Source: Thermus thermophilus
Lineage (GTDB): Bacteria; Deinococcota; Deinococci; Deinococcales; Thermaceae
Direction: 5' to 3'
DNA length: 64,000 nucleotides
Assembly (NCBI RefSeq): GCF_019974155.1
Contig: NZ_AP025158.1
Coordinates: 1,116,001 to 1,180,000, forward strand
The translations under genes and the position numbers were made by a program. This document shows positions 35,273 to 45,250 of this stretch, piece after piece. How positions within the stretch are numbered: the stretch's first letter is position 1; every line of letters begins with the position of its first letter. The notes beneath the pieces were generated by a model that worked only from the letters and a program-made list of their open reading frames with translations, had not been told where the DNA came from and did not search any database.

Positions 35273-36229
35273 TCAAGTGACGTGCTCGGGGAGGCCTTGC
35301 AGGACCGAGGGGCGCGTGGGCACGGGGTTGTCCTCGAGGTCCAGCAGTACGCTCCCCTCCAGGAACCAGCTCTTGGGCGTGCGGTGCCCCCAGAGGGTCT
35401 GGCGGCGGGGGTCGTTCAGGCTCCAGCGCACCGGGGGCAGGTCGGGGTCCACGGTGAGGTAGTCGGAGGTGTAAAGCTCTATGCGGTGCCCGTCGGGGTC
35501 CTTGAGGTAGAGGAACATGGCGTTGGAGATCCCGTGCCGCCCGGGGCCCCGCTCAATCTGGTCCGTGCGCATGGCCCCCGCCAGGATGTCCGCCGCCTTC
35601 AGCACGGCGAGGGGGTCGGGAAGCCAGTAGGCGAAGTGGTGGAGCCTGGGGCCTTCCCCGTTGGTGAAGGCGATGTCGTGCACGTTGCCCTTGCGGTGGA
35701 GCCAGCTCGCCCAAAGCCTTCCTTGGTCGTCCTCCGTGTACTCCGTGAGGCGGAAGCCGAAGACCTCCTGGTAGAACCGCGTGGCCTCCCCCACCACGGG
35801 GGAGAAGACGTTGAAGTGGTCTATGCGCAGGATCCCGGGCCCCCGGTGCTCGTGGTAGTTCTGGAGGACCCGGGGGAGCTTTTCCGCCTTGAAGTAGAAG
35901 GCCAGGGGGTAGCCGAAGGGGTCCTGGAGGCGGAGGATTTCAGGCCTGCCCCAGTCGGACTCGAGGCGATAGGGAACGCCTTCCTGCCTGGCCCAGGCCA
36001 GGCCCTGCTCCAGGCCCTTCTCGTCCACCTTGAAGCCCAGGGCGCGCACCGCGGGGAAGGGGGCCTGGGTGAGCTTGAGGCTCCACTCCAGCTCTTCATA
36101 GCCCCGGAGGTAGGCCGCCCCTTCCTCCCGGTGCTCCAGGCGGAAGCCCAGAAGCCCCTGGTAGAACTCCAGGCTTTTCTCCAGGTCCCGCACCCAAAGC
36201 TCTATGAACCCCACCCTCACGATGGCCAT
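35273..36229 (-). CDS. hpaD: 3,4-Dihydroxyphenylacetate 2,3-dioxygenase
   Basis: The 318-residue extradiol dioxygenase of the vicinal-oxygen-chelate fold has metal ligands in LRIDHFNVFSP (His), PRLHHFAYWLPD (His) and DPDGHRIELYTSDY (Glu). It opens the ring of homoprotocatechuate. It is the last gene of the hpa operon and starts in an overlap with hpaC (13 nt). A longer frame read-through from upstream is not the gene. Confidence 0.92.
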   Translation of the reverse strand: MAIVRVGFIELWVRDLEKSLEFYQGLLGFRLEHREEGAAYLRGYEELEWSLKLTQAPFPAVRALGFKVDEKGLEQGLAWARQEGVPYRLESDWGRPEILRLQDPFGYPLAFYFKAEKLPRVLQNYHEHRGPGILRIDHFNVFSPVVGEATRFYQEVFGFRLTEYTEDDQGRLWASWLHRKGNVHDIAFTNGEGPRLHHFAYWLPDPLAVLKAADILAGAMRTDQIERGPGRHGISNAMFLYLKDPDGHRIELYTSDYLTVDPDLPPVRWSLNDPRRQTLWGHRTPKSWFLEGSVLLDLEDNPVPTRPSVLQGLPEHVT

Positions 36230-36681
36230 ACCAACCTCCTGTAGCCCCTTTGGAAGTAGACCAAAGGAGGCCCCTCCTCCCCGAGCTCCACCCCCTCCAC
36301 CAGGCCCACCACGATCCGGTGGTCCCCCCCGGGGTAGAGGGCGTGGAGGCGGCAGCGGAGGACGGCGAGGGCCCCCTTCACCCTCCCCCCCTCCAGGGCG
36401 ATCCCCTCCCTGGGCCTTCCCGCGAAGTGCTCCGAGACCGCCTCCTGCCCCTCGCGGAGAAGGCTCACGGTGAAGGCCCCCGCCCCCTCGAGGACGGGGA
36501 GGAGCTTGGCCCGCTCGCTCACCGCCAGGGCCACGAGGGGGGGCTCGAGGCTCAAGGACATGAAGGCGGTGGCCGTCATCCCCCGTTCCTCCTCCCCAAG
36601 CCTGGCCGCCACCACCGTGACCCCGCTGGCGAAGCGGGCGAGGGCCTCCTTGAAGGCCTTCTGGGGCTCCCCTGAGGTCAC
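36217..36681 (-). CDS. hpaC: Flavin reductase for 4-hydroxyphenylacetate monooxygenase
   Basis: The 154-residue protein has the flavin-reductase pattern FASGVTVVAAR, TATAFMSLSLEPPLVALAVS and PGGDHRIVVGLVEGVE. It reduces FAD with NADH and hands it to HpaB. GTG 36681 overlaps the hpaB stop (GTGA). Confidence 0.93.
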   Translation of the reverse strand: MTSGEPQKAFKEALARFASGVTVVAARLGEEERGMTATAFMSLSLEPPLVALAVSERAKLLPVLEGAGAFTVSLLREGQEAVSEHFAGRPREGIALEGGRVKGALAVLRCRLHALYPGGDHRIVVGLVEGVELGEEGPPLVYFQRGYRRLVWPS

Positions 36682-38129
36682 GCCCGGACCTCCTCAAAGA
36701 CCTTGAGGCTTTCCCTGAGGAAAGCGCGGATCCTCTCCTTGTAGGGCTCCTTGTCGTAGACGTTGTAGAGGGTCTGGTACATGCGCACGGGGTCCCCGAA
36801 GAAGAAGCGCTCGTAGAGCTCCTGCCTCGCCCCGAAGCCGGAGAGGGTCATGTCCCAGGCCAGGCGGAAGAGGGCCACCCGCTCCTTGGCCTCGAGGGCC
36901 GCCCCCTGGAGGAACTTCTCCAAGAGGGGGCCGAGGGGCCCCTTGAAGTCCTTCTCCGAGGGGAGGGTGATGAGGCCGGAGGCCCCGATCTGCTCCAGGA
37001 TCTCCCGGATCCTGGGGTAAAGCCTCGGGTAGAGGTTCCTGGCCCCGTCCAGGGCCCCCCGGTCCGGGCAGAGAAGCCCATAGGCGTTCTCCTTGGCCTC
37101 CTCCTCGGCCCGGGTCCAGAAGGCCCGCATGGCCTCGAGGTAGACGATGATCTCGGCGATCTTCTCCTGGACGTGGCCGTAGACGTCCGCCCCGATGCCC
37201 TCGGCCATGAGGGCGGCCACCCCAAGGAAGGCCTCGGTCTTCGCCGTCTTCAGGGCCACCACCTGGTGGGCCATGTGGTTCAGGGCCCCCGTGGCCGCGT
37301 AGGCGTTGTTGCAGAGCTCCACGTTCCCCAGGATGAAGACCCTCTCCCAGGGGACGAGGACGTCGTCAAAGACCACCAGGCAGTCCATCTCCTCGAGGCG
37401 GCTGGAGAGGGGGTGGTCAAAGGGGCTATCCCCCCCCACCAGGCCCTCCCGGCAGACGAAGTGGAGGCCCGGGGTGGAGGTGGGCAGGGCGAAGGCGAGG
37501 GCGTACTTCTCCGCCCCGGGGCCCTCCTTGAGGAGGGTGGAGGGGAAGATGAGGACCTCGTCCGCCAGGGGGAAGGTGGCCGTCATCCGGGCTCCCCGGA
37601 CCACGATCCCCTTCTCCGTCTGCTTCACCACCCCCACGGGGATGTAGGGGTCGGGTTGGGCGGAAGGGGGCTTGGCCCGGTTCACCTGGGGGTTGGTGAG
37701 GGCGTGGGTGGTGGCGAGGTCCTGGTCCCGGAGGTAGCGGTAGTAGTTCCGGACGTTCTCGGCGAACTCCCCGAAGTAGTCGGCGCTCGCCGCGTAGGCC
37801 ATGACCACGGCGTTGAGGTAGTCGGGGCTCCGCCCCATCATCCCCAGGTTCTGGTCGGCCCAGAGCTTGTAGGCCCGCCCCCTCCGCTTCAGGTCCTCCT
37901 TGGTCTTGGGGATGAGGAAGCTCATCCCGTGCCGCTTCCCCTCCTCCTCGTAGGTGAGGACCTCCCGGTAGCGGGGGTCGTGCTGCAGGTCGTAGAGGGC
38001 GGCCATGGTGCGCACGATCCCCCGGAAGACGGGGTGGGTGGTGGGGTCTTGCACCCTCTCCCCCTTGTACCAGAGGTTGGGGGGACGCTCCTTAAGGGCC
38101 TCCATGTACTCCGCTCCGGTCCTGGCCAT
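36678..38129 (-). CDS. hpaB: 4-Hydroxyphenylacetate 3-monooxygenase, oxygenase component
   Basis: The 483-residue flavin-dependent hydroxylase shows family segments HGMSFLIPKTKEDLKRRGRA, ALTNPQVNRAKPPSAQPDPY and DCLVVFDDVLVPWERVF. It hydroxylates 4-hydroxyphenylacetate to homoprotocatechuate with FADH2 from HpaC. The HB8 protein is structurally known. RBS AGGAGGTGCC precedes the ATG; 10 nt after hpaE. Confidence 0.95.
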   Translation of the reverse strand: MARTGAEYMEALKERPPNLWYKGERVQDPTTHPVFRGIVRTMAALYDLQHDPRYREVLTYEEEGKRHGMSFLIPKTKEDLKRRGRAYKLWADQNLGMMGRSPDYLNAVVMAYAASADYFGEFAENVRNYYRYLRDQDLATTHALTNPQVNRAKPPSAQPDPYIPVGVVKQTEKGIVVRGARMTATFPLADEVLIFPSTLLKEGPGAEKYALAFALPTSTPGLHFVCREGLVGGDSPFDHPLSSRLEEMDCLVVFDDVLVPWERVFILGNVELCNNAYAATGALNHMAHQVVALKTAKTEAFLGVAALMAEGIGADVYGHVQEKIAEIIVYLEAMRAFWTRAEEEAKENAYGLLCPDRGALDGARNLYPRLYPRIREILEQIGASGLITLPSEKDFKGPLGPLLEKFLQGAALEAKERVALFRLAWDMTLSGFGARQELYERFFFGDPVRMYQTLYNVYDKEPYKERIRAFLRESLKVFEEVRA

Positions 38130-38139
38130 ACGGCACCTC

Positions 38140-39687
38140 CTACTTTCCGAACCTCGGCACGTGCGGGGGGCGGAGGGGAAGGGCGACGGTCTTGAGGTCG
38201 GTGTAGAAGTCCAGGGCGTAGGTGCCCCCCTCCCTCCGGTCCCCGCTTCCCTTCACCCCGCCGAAGGGCGTGGGCAGGTGGCGGACGTTGTGGCTGTTCA
38301 GGTAGACCATCCCCGCCTCGAGCTCCAGGGCGAGCCGGTGGGCCCTTTCCAAGTCCCGGGTGAAGACGTAGGCGGCGAGGCCGTACTTGGTGTCGTTCGC
38401 CTTCCTCAAGGCCTCCTCCTCGTCCTTGAAGGGGATGGCCACGAGGACAGGCCCGAAGATCTCCTCCTGGGCGATTTTCATGTGGTTCTCCCCCACGAAG
38501 ACCGTGGGGAGGAGGTAGTTCCCCCGGGAGAGGTCCTCCCCCCGGAAGGAGGTCTTGGCCCGCTCCCCGCCCACGAGGAGCCTCGCCCCCTCCCGCTTCC
38601 CCGTTTCCACGTAGCCCAGGACCCTTTGAAGGTGCTCGGGGTGGATCAGGGGCCCCACCTCCGTCTCCGGGTCCAGGGGGTGGCCCACCCGGATGGCCCT
38701 GGCCCTTTCCGCCACCTTCCCCACGAAGTCCTCAAAGATCTTCTCCTCCACGAGGAGCCTGGAGCTTGCGGTGCACCTTTCCCCGTTGAAGGAGAAGATC
38801 TGGAAGACCACGGCGTCCAGGGCCCTCTCCAAGTCGGCGTCGGCGAAGACCAGGGCGGGGCTTTTGCCGCCGAGCTCCGGGGAGAGGCGCTTGAGGTGGT
38901 CTGCGGCGTTGCGCATGACGATCTTCCCCGTCTCCGTCTCCCCGGTGAGGGTGAGGAGGGGGACGAGGGGGTGGGCCACCAGGGCCGCCCCCGCCTCCTC
39001 GCCAAACCCCTGGACCAGGTTGAAGACCCCCGGGGGAAGGTCTGCCTCCCTTAAGATCTCCGCGAGCTTCGTGGCGGTGAAGGGGCTCCACTCCGCGGGC
39101 TTCAGGACCACGGTGTTCCCGAAGGCGAGGGCGGGGGCGATGCGCCAGGTGGAGAGCATCAGGGGGGCGTTCCAGGGGGTGATGATTCCCACGGGGCCTG
39201 CGGGAACCCGCACGGTGTAGTAGAGCCAGTCCCGGTCCACGGGGAAGGTCCGGTCCTCCATGGCGTGCTCGGCGTACTCGGCGTAGAAGGCGAAGTTCTC
39301 CGCCGCCCGGGCCACCTGGGCCCGGACGATCCTCAAGACCTGCCCCGCGTCCAGGCACTCCATCACGGCGAGCTCGTCGGCGTGCTTCTCTATGAGCTCG
39401 GCGATCCTCAAGAGGTAGCGCTTCCTCTCCTTGGCCTGGGTGCGGCTCCACCTTGGGAAGGCCTCGTGGGCCGCCTTGGCCGCCCGGTCCACCTCCCTCT
39501 CCCCGCCCCTTGCCGCCACGCCCAGGACCTCGTTCGTGGCGGGGTCTAAGGAGGGAAAGGTCTCCCCGCTTTCCGAGGGGACGAACTCCCCGGCGATGAA
39601 GTGAAGGGCGGGCCTTTCCTTGAGGCGCCGGCGCACCTCCTCAATCGTCTCCCAGGGAATCCCGGCCACCCGGTCCGCGTACCTCAT
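38140..39687 (-). CDS. hpaE: 5-Carboxymethyl-2-hydroxymuconate semialdehyde dehydrogenase
   Basis: The 515-residue aldehyde dehydrogenase has VGIITPWNAPLMLSTWRIAP, ELGGKSPALVFADADLE (Glu) and SFNGERCTASSRLL (catalytic Cys). It oxidises the ring-cleavage aldehyde to the dicarboxylic acid. It overlaps hpaG by 4 nt (ATGA). Confidence 0.94.
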   Translation of the reverse strand: MRYADRVAGIPWETIEEVRRRLKERPALHFIAGEFVPSESGETFPSLDPATNEVLGVAARGGEREVDRAAKAAHEAFPRWSRTQAKERKRYLLRIAELIEKHADELAVMECLDAGQVLRIVRAQVARAAENFAFYAEYAEHAMEDRTFPVDRDWLYYTVRVPAGPVGIITPWNAPLMLSTWRIAPALAFGNTVVLKPAEWSPFTATKLAEILREADLPPGVFNLVQGFGEEAGAALVAHPLVPLLTLTGETETGKIVMRNAADHLKRLSPELGGKSPALVFADADLERALDAVVFQIFSFNGERCTASSRLLVEEKIFEDFVGKVAERARAIRVGHPLDPETEVGPLIHPEHLQRVLGYVETGKREGARLLVGGERAKTSFRGEDLSRGNYLLPTVFVGENHMKIAQEEIFGPVLVAIPFKDEEEALRKANDTKYGLAAYVFTRDLERAHRLALELEAGMVYLNSHNVRHLPTPFGGVKGSGDRREGGTYALDFYTDLKTVALPLRPPHVPRFGK

Positions 39688-40424
39688 GGCTCCTCCTCTA
39701 TGGGGTTTTCCAGGGCCCCAAGGCCCTCAATCTCCAAGCGCATCACGTCCCCGGGCCGCACCTGGCTGATCCCCTTGGGGGTGCCGGTGAGGAGGACGTC
39801 GTAGGGCTCCAGGGTCATGAACTCGGAGATGAACTCCAATAGCTCCGCCACGGAGTAGAGCATCCTCGAGGTGTGCCCCTCCTGCCTAAGTTCCCCGTTC
39901 ACGTAGGCCCGAAGCCAAAGGTTCTGGGGGTCTTCCACCTCCTCCACCACGAGGAAGGGCCCCAGGGGGAGGAAGGTGTCCCGCCCCTTGGCCCGGATGG
40001 GGGGGCGGAAGGTGTTGGTCACGTAGTCCCGGGCCACGAGGTCGTTGGCGATGGTGTAGCCGAGGACGTAGTCCAGGGCGTCCTTGGCCCTCACCCGCTT
40101 CATGGGGCGGCCCACCACCACGGCGAGCTCCACCTCGTAGTGGACGAACCTCGCCCCCTTGGGGTAGAGGACCACCCCCTTGTGGGGGAGGAGGCTGGAG
40201 TTGGGCTTCCAGAAGAGGGCGGGCTCCTCAGGGCGCGCTAGGCCTAGCTCCTCCGCGTGATCGGCGTAGTTCAAGGCCACGCCCAGGACCTTCCCCGGGG
40301 TGAAGGGGAGGAGCCAGGTGACGTCCTCCGGCCTGTGGGCCTCCCCCGCCTCGTCCAGGAGGAGGCCTTCCCGGTAGACCCCCTGGTGGACCCTTCCCTT
40401 GGCGAGAAACCGGGCGAGCTTCAC
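39684..40424 (-). CDS. hpaG: Fumarylacetoacetase-family decarboxylase/isomerase of the HPA pathway
   Basis: The 246-residue protein has KVLGVALNYADHAEEL, the metal-binding FVHYEVELAVVVGRPM and FMTLEPYDVLLTGTPKG. E. coli HpaG is a double-length fusion of isomerase and decarboxylase halves; here only one unit is present. It probably does the decarboxylation of 5-oxopent-3-ene-1,2,5-tricarboxylate. GTG 40424 with GGAGGTG upstream; overlaps the aldolase stop. Confidence 0.88.
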   Translation of the reverse strand: MKLARFLAKGRVHQGVYREGLLLDEAGEAHRPEDVTWLLPFTPGKVLGVALNYADHAEELGLARPEEPALFWKPNSSLLPHKGVVLYPKGARFVHYEVELAVVVGRPMKRVRAKDALDYVLGYTIANDLVARDYVTNTFRPPIRAKGRDTFLPLGPFLVVEEVEDPQNLWLRAYVNGELRQEGHTSRMLYSVAELLEFISEFMTLEPYDVLLTGTPKGISQVRPGDVMRLEIEGLGALENPIEEEP

Positions 40425-41317
40425 GCCACCTCCTTCTGGGGGATGAGGCCGTAGCGCTCGGCCATGCGCCGAAGCCTCTCCTCCACCTCCGGGGTGGTGG
40501 GGCCTAAGGGGGGCCGCCACTCCTTTTCCAATAGCCCCATCCAGGAGAGGACGGTCTTTAAGGGGATGGGGTTCGTGTCCCAGAAGATGGCCTCGTTGGC
40601 CTCGAGGAGGTAGAAGTGCATTTCCCGCGCCCCCTGGTAGTCCCCCGCCAACGCCCTTTCGCAGAGGAGGGCCACCTCCTTGGGGAGCCAGTTGGCGGTG
40701 GCGGCGATGGTCCCCACCGCCCCCAGGCTCATCATGGGGAGGGTGAGGCTTTCCAGGCCGCAGAAGACGAGGAAGTCCCGCCCCGCCTCTAAAAAGAGGT
40801 GGGAGAGGTACTCCAGGTCCTTGGAGGAGTGCTTGAGGCCCACGATGTTGGGGAAGTCCCGCCTCAAGCGCCCCACGGTCTTGGGGGCGATCTCCACCCC
40901 GGCCCGCCCCGGGATGTTGTAGATGAGGAGGGGAAAGTCGGGGACGGCCCTCGCCACCTCGGCGAAGTAGCGGTAAAGCCCCTCCTGGTTGGGCTTGACG
41001 TAGTAGGGGACGATGACCATGGCCCCCTGGGCCCCGGCCTCCTTGGCGAAGCGGGTGAGCTCCAGGGTCTCCTCCAGGCGAAGCGCCCCGGTCCCCGGGA
41101 TCACGGGGACGCGGCCCGCCACCTGGTCCAGAACGACCTCTATGGCCCGCTTCCTCTCCTCCAGGGTCTGGGCGCCGGGCTCGCCCGTGGTGCCCCCCAC
41201 GCTCACGCCGTGGGAGCCCCCCTGGACGACCCGCTCCACCAGGCGCCTTAGGGCCTCCTCGTCCAACCGGCCTCGCCGAAAGGGTGTGGGTAGGGGCGGT
41301 ATGGAACCGCGGAACAT
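40421..41317 (-). CDS. DapA-family class I aldolase, probable last enzyme of the HPA pathway
   Basis: The 298-residue (beta/alpha)8 protein has GTTGEPGAQTLEER, the catalytic Tyr in LLIYNIPGRAGVEI and the Schiff-base Lys in NIVGLKHSSKD. It belongs to the dihydrodipicolinate synthase/N-acetylneuraminate lyase superfamily. As first gene of the hpaDCBEG operon, where no HpaI is present, it most likely splits 2,4-dihydroxyhept-2-ene-1,7-dioate to pyruvate and succinic semialdehyde; this is inference. A lysine-biosynthetic role is unlikely because Thermus uses the aminoadipate route. ATG 41317 preceded by GAAAGGAG. Confidence 0.8.
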   Translation of the reverse strand: MFRGSIPPLPTPFRRGRLDEEALRRLVERVVQGGSHGVSVGGTTGEPGAQTLEERKRAIEVVLDQVAGRVPVIPGTGALRLEETLELTRFAKEAGAQGAMVIVPYYVKPNQEGLYRYFAEVARAVPDFPLLIYNIPGRAGVEIAPKTVGRLRRDFPNIVGLKHSSKDLEYLSHLFLEAGRDFLVFCGLESLTLPMMSLGAVGTIAATANWLPKEVALLCERALAGDYQGAREMHFYLLEANEAIFWDTNPIPLKTVLSWMGLLEKEWRPPLGPTTPEVEERLRRMAERYGLIPQKEVA

Positions 41318-41458
41318 GCTGGGCTCCTTTCGCTTCCCAGGATGCGGGGGCGGGCCGCCGGGGGCAACCGGTGAATTAGACAAAGATGCAGAAAAATTTG
41401 TTTTTTCATACAAAATTCTCTGCCCTCACGCCCCTTAGGGGCCGTGATATCGTGTAAG
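41318..41458. promoter_or_regulatory. AT-rich divergent regulatory region between hpa operon and pucR-type gene
   Basis: A 141-bp region with unusual A/T runs. It holds a quasi-palindrome (41427-41446, CACG...CCCTTAGGG...CGTG), possible -10 elements for the hpa operon on the minus strand (TATGAA, TCTAAT) and TAAGAT for the regulator on the plus strand. A likely site for the PucR-type activator. Confidence 0.45.
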
Positions 41459-42809
41459 ATGACAATGAAAAGCGAAAATTTTGTTCCCAAAGACACCTCT
41501 TTTGACGCCCTGGTGGGGGGGCTGGGCCTCGAGGTCCTCCGCCCTTCCTCCCGGCCCGTCCTCTACCTCCTCCCGGCGCCTAGGCCCCTCCTCTCCCCCG
41601 AGGGGGCCCTCCTCCTCTTCCGGCCCCAGGAGGGGCTTTACCGCTACCGCAGCGCCGCGGGCTTCCTCCTCCCGGAACCGGACCCCGAGGTCCTGGCCTT
41701 CGCCGAGCGGGAGGGCCTGGGCTTTGCCCTCTACCCCCCCTGGCTCAAGCGGGAAAGCCTGGAGCAGGCCCTCGCCCTCCGCCTCTTCGCCCTGGCCCCA
41801 GGGATGGCCCTGGCGGGGCTACTGGACCTCTTCCTGAGGCTTCCCGAGCGCGCCCTTTTGGAGGTCCTGCACCAGGCCACGGGGCTTGCCCTGGCCCACG
41901 TGGCCCCTTGGGGGGAGGTCCTGGGCTTCGCCGGGCCCGTCCCCGCCCGGCACCCCAAGGAGCCGGGCACGGGGAGGGGTTGGGCGGCCCTCGAGGCGGG
42001 GGAGGCCCTCCTCGTGGCCTACGGGGAGGAGGAAGACCTCCTCCGGGCCTGGGGGCTTTTGGAGGTGGCGGCAAGGCTCTTAAGGCTCCGCGCCCGGGAG
42101 CGGAGCGTGGAACGCATGCAGGAGGAGACCCTCGGGGGCGCTCTGCTGGAAGGGCTCATCCTGGGCGAGGCCGATCCGGAAAGGCTTTTCGCCTTCGGCT
42201 TCGTGGAGGGGGTGGAGTGGGTCCTCGCCCTGGTGGAGCCGCCCGCCGTCTTGGGGCGGCACCGCTTGGCGGAAGAGCGGAGGCGGGAGGCCACCCTGGA
42301 GCTCCGCCGCCGGATTGGGGCCTACCTGGACCGGCTCGGCGTCCCCTACCTCCTCACGGCCCGGGGGAACCGGGTGGCCGCCATGTGGCAGGTGCACAAC
42401 CCGAGGCGGGAAGCGGAGGCCCTCCTCGAGGCCCTACCCCCGGGAAGCCGCCTGGGCTACTCGGCGGTGCACGCCGGCGGCGAGGTCCAGGAGGCCTACC
42501 GCGAGGCCCTCATCGCCCTCAAGGCCGCCCGTCCCGGCGAGGCCCTCTCTTTCGCGGGCCTTGACCCCGTGGCCTTCGTCCTCCTGCAGCAGTCCCCCGA
42601 GGACCTCAAGGCCCTGGTGGAGCGCTTCCTCCCCCTCCCCCCCAAGCTTCTCCGCACCCTGGAGGTCTACATGGAAAGCGCCACCCTAGAAGAGGCGGCG
42701 CAGGCCCTCCACATTCACCCCAACACCCTCCGCTACCGCCTGAAGCGGGTGGAGGAGCGGATCGGCCCCTTGAGCGCCCCCGAGACCCTGGCCCGGGTCC
42801 ACCTGGCCC

Positions 42810-42838
<29 letters not shown>
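41459..42838 (+). CDS. PucR/CdaR-family transcriptional regulator
   Basis: The 459-residue protein ends in the PucR helix-turn-helix (YMESATLEEAAQALHIHPNT, then LRYRLKRVEERIG), preceded by a GGDEF-like/CdaR central region (about 200-350). The N-terminal 120 residues have no clear family. It is divergent from the hpa operon and probably activates it in response to an aromatic acid. Start uncertain between ATG 41459 and 41465. Its 3' end overlaps the convergent mpgP by 29 nt. Confidence 0.82.
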
Positions 42839-44820
<1,982 letters not shown>

Positions 44821-44823
44821 CAG

Positions 44824-45129
44824 CTACCCCAGCACCTTGGCCTGTTCCCACAGGATCCGCCGCCAGACCCCGGGGCGCACGGTATAGCGGTTAGCCCGCT
44901 CCCCGGGCGGCGAAACCGCTCCACGAGGTGAAGGCGTACCAGGTAGCCCAGGGCCGGGCCCAGGGCCCCCTTGCTCGCTCCTAGGGCCTGGGCCACCTCC
45001 TTGGCCGTGGGCTCGGGGGGTCGGCCACCAAGAGGAAGGCCAGAACCCGGCCCGCCATCCGAGGCACGCCCCCGGCCTCAAAGAGGCGGGCCGCCTCTTC
45101 CGCCCAGTGGGCGAGGTGGGGGTTGACGC
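44824..45129 (-). pseudogene. GbsR/MarR-like regulator relic
   Basis: With two corrected frameshifts the minus strand reads HWAEEAARLFEAGGVPRMAG, RVLAFLLVADPPEPTAKEVA, QALGASKGALGPALGYLVRL and further to AKVLG-stop, a GbsR-like winged-helix pattern. One C is missing in the run after GAC (near 45012-45024), and one G near 44915-44922, and no start codon precedes the frame. GbsR-type proteins control osmoprotectant genes in Bacillus, and this relic is directly upstream of mpgS-mpgP, so it may once have regulated osmolyte synthesis. Confidence 0.7.
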
Positions 45130-45198
45130 CTACAGGGCAGGAGGTTCAGAAAGAAAGTTTGGTCAAGTGCGAACACTCGGAATCCAGAATGGGCGTTG

Positions 45199-45243
45199 TG
45201 TGATAAACCTCACGATTACTCTCGTTTGTGCCTTTTCTCTCCC
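45199..45243 (-). repeat. Tripartite GTG/CAC motif, copy d
   Basis: On the plus strand: TGTGATAAACCTCACGATT, five variable bases, CGTTTGTG and the pyrimidine run CCTTTTCTCTCCCC. Same orientation as copy c, directly behind the serA stop. Confidence 0.7.
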
Positions 45244-45250
45244 CTTACGG

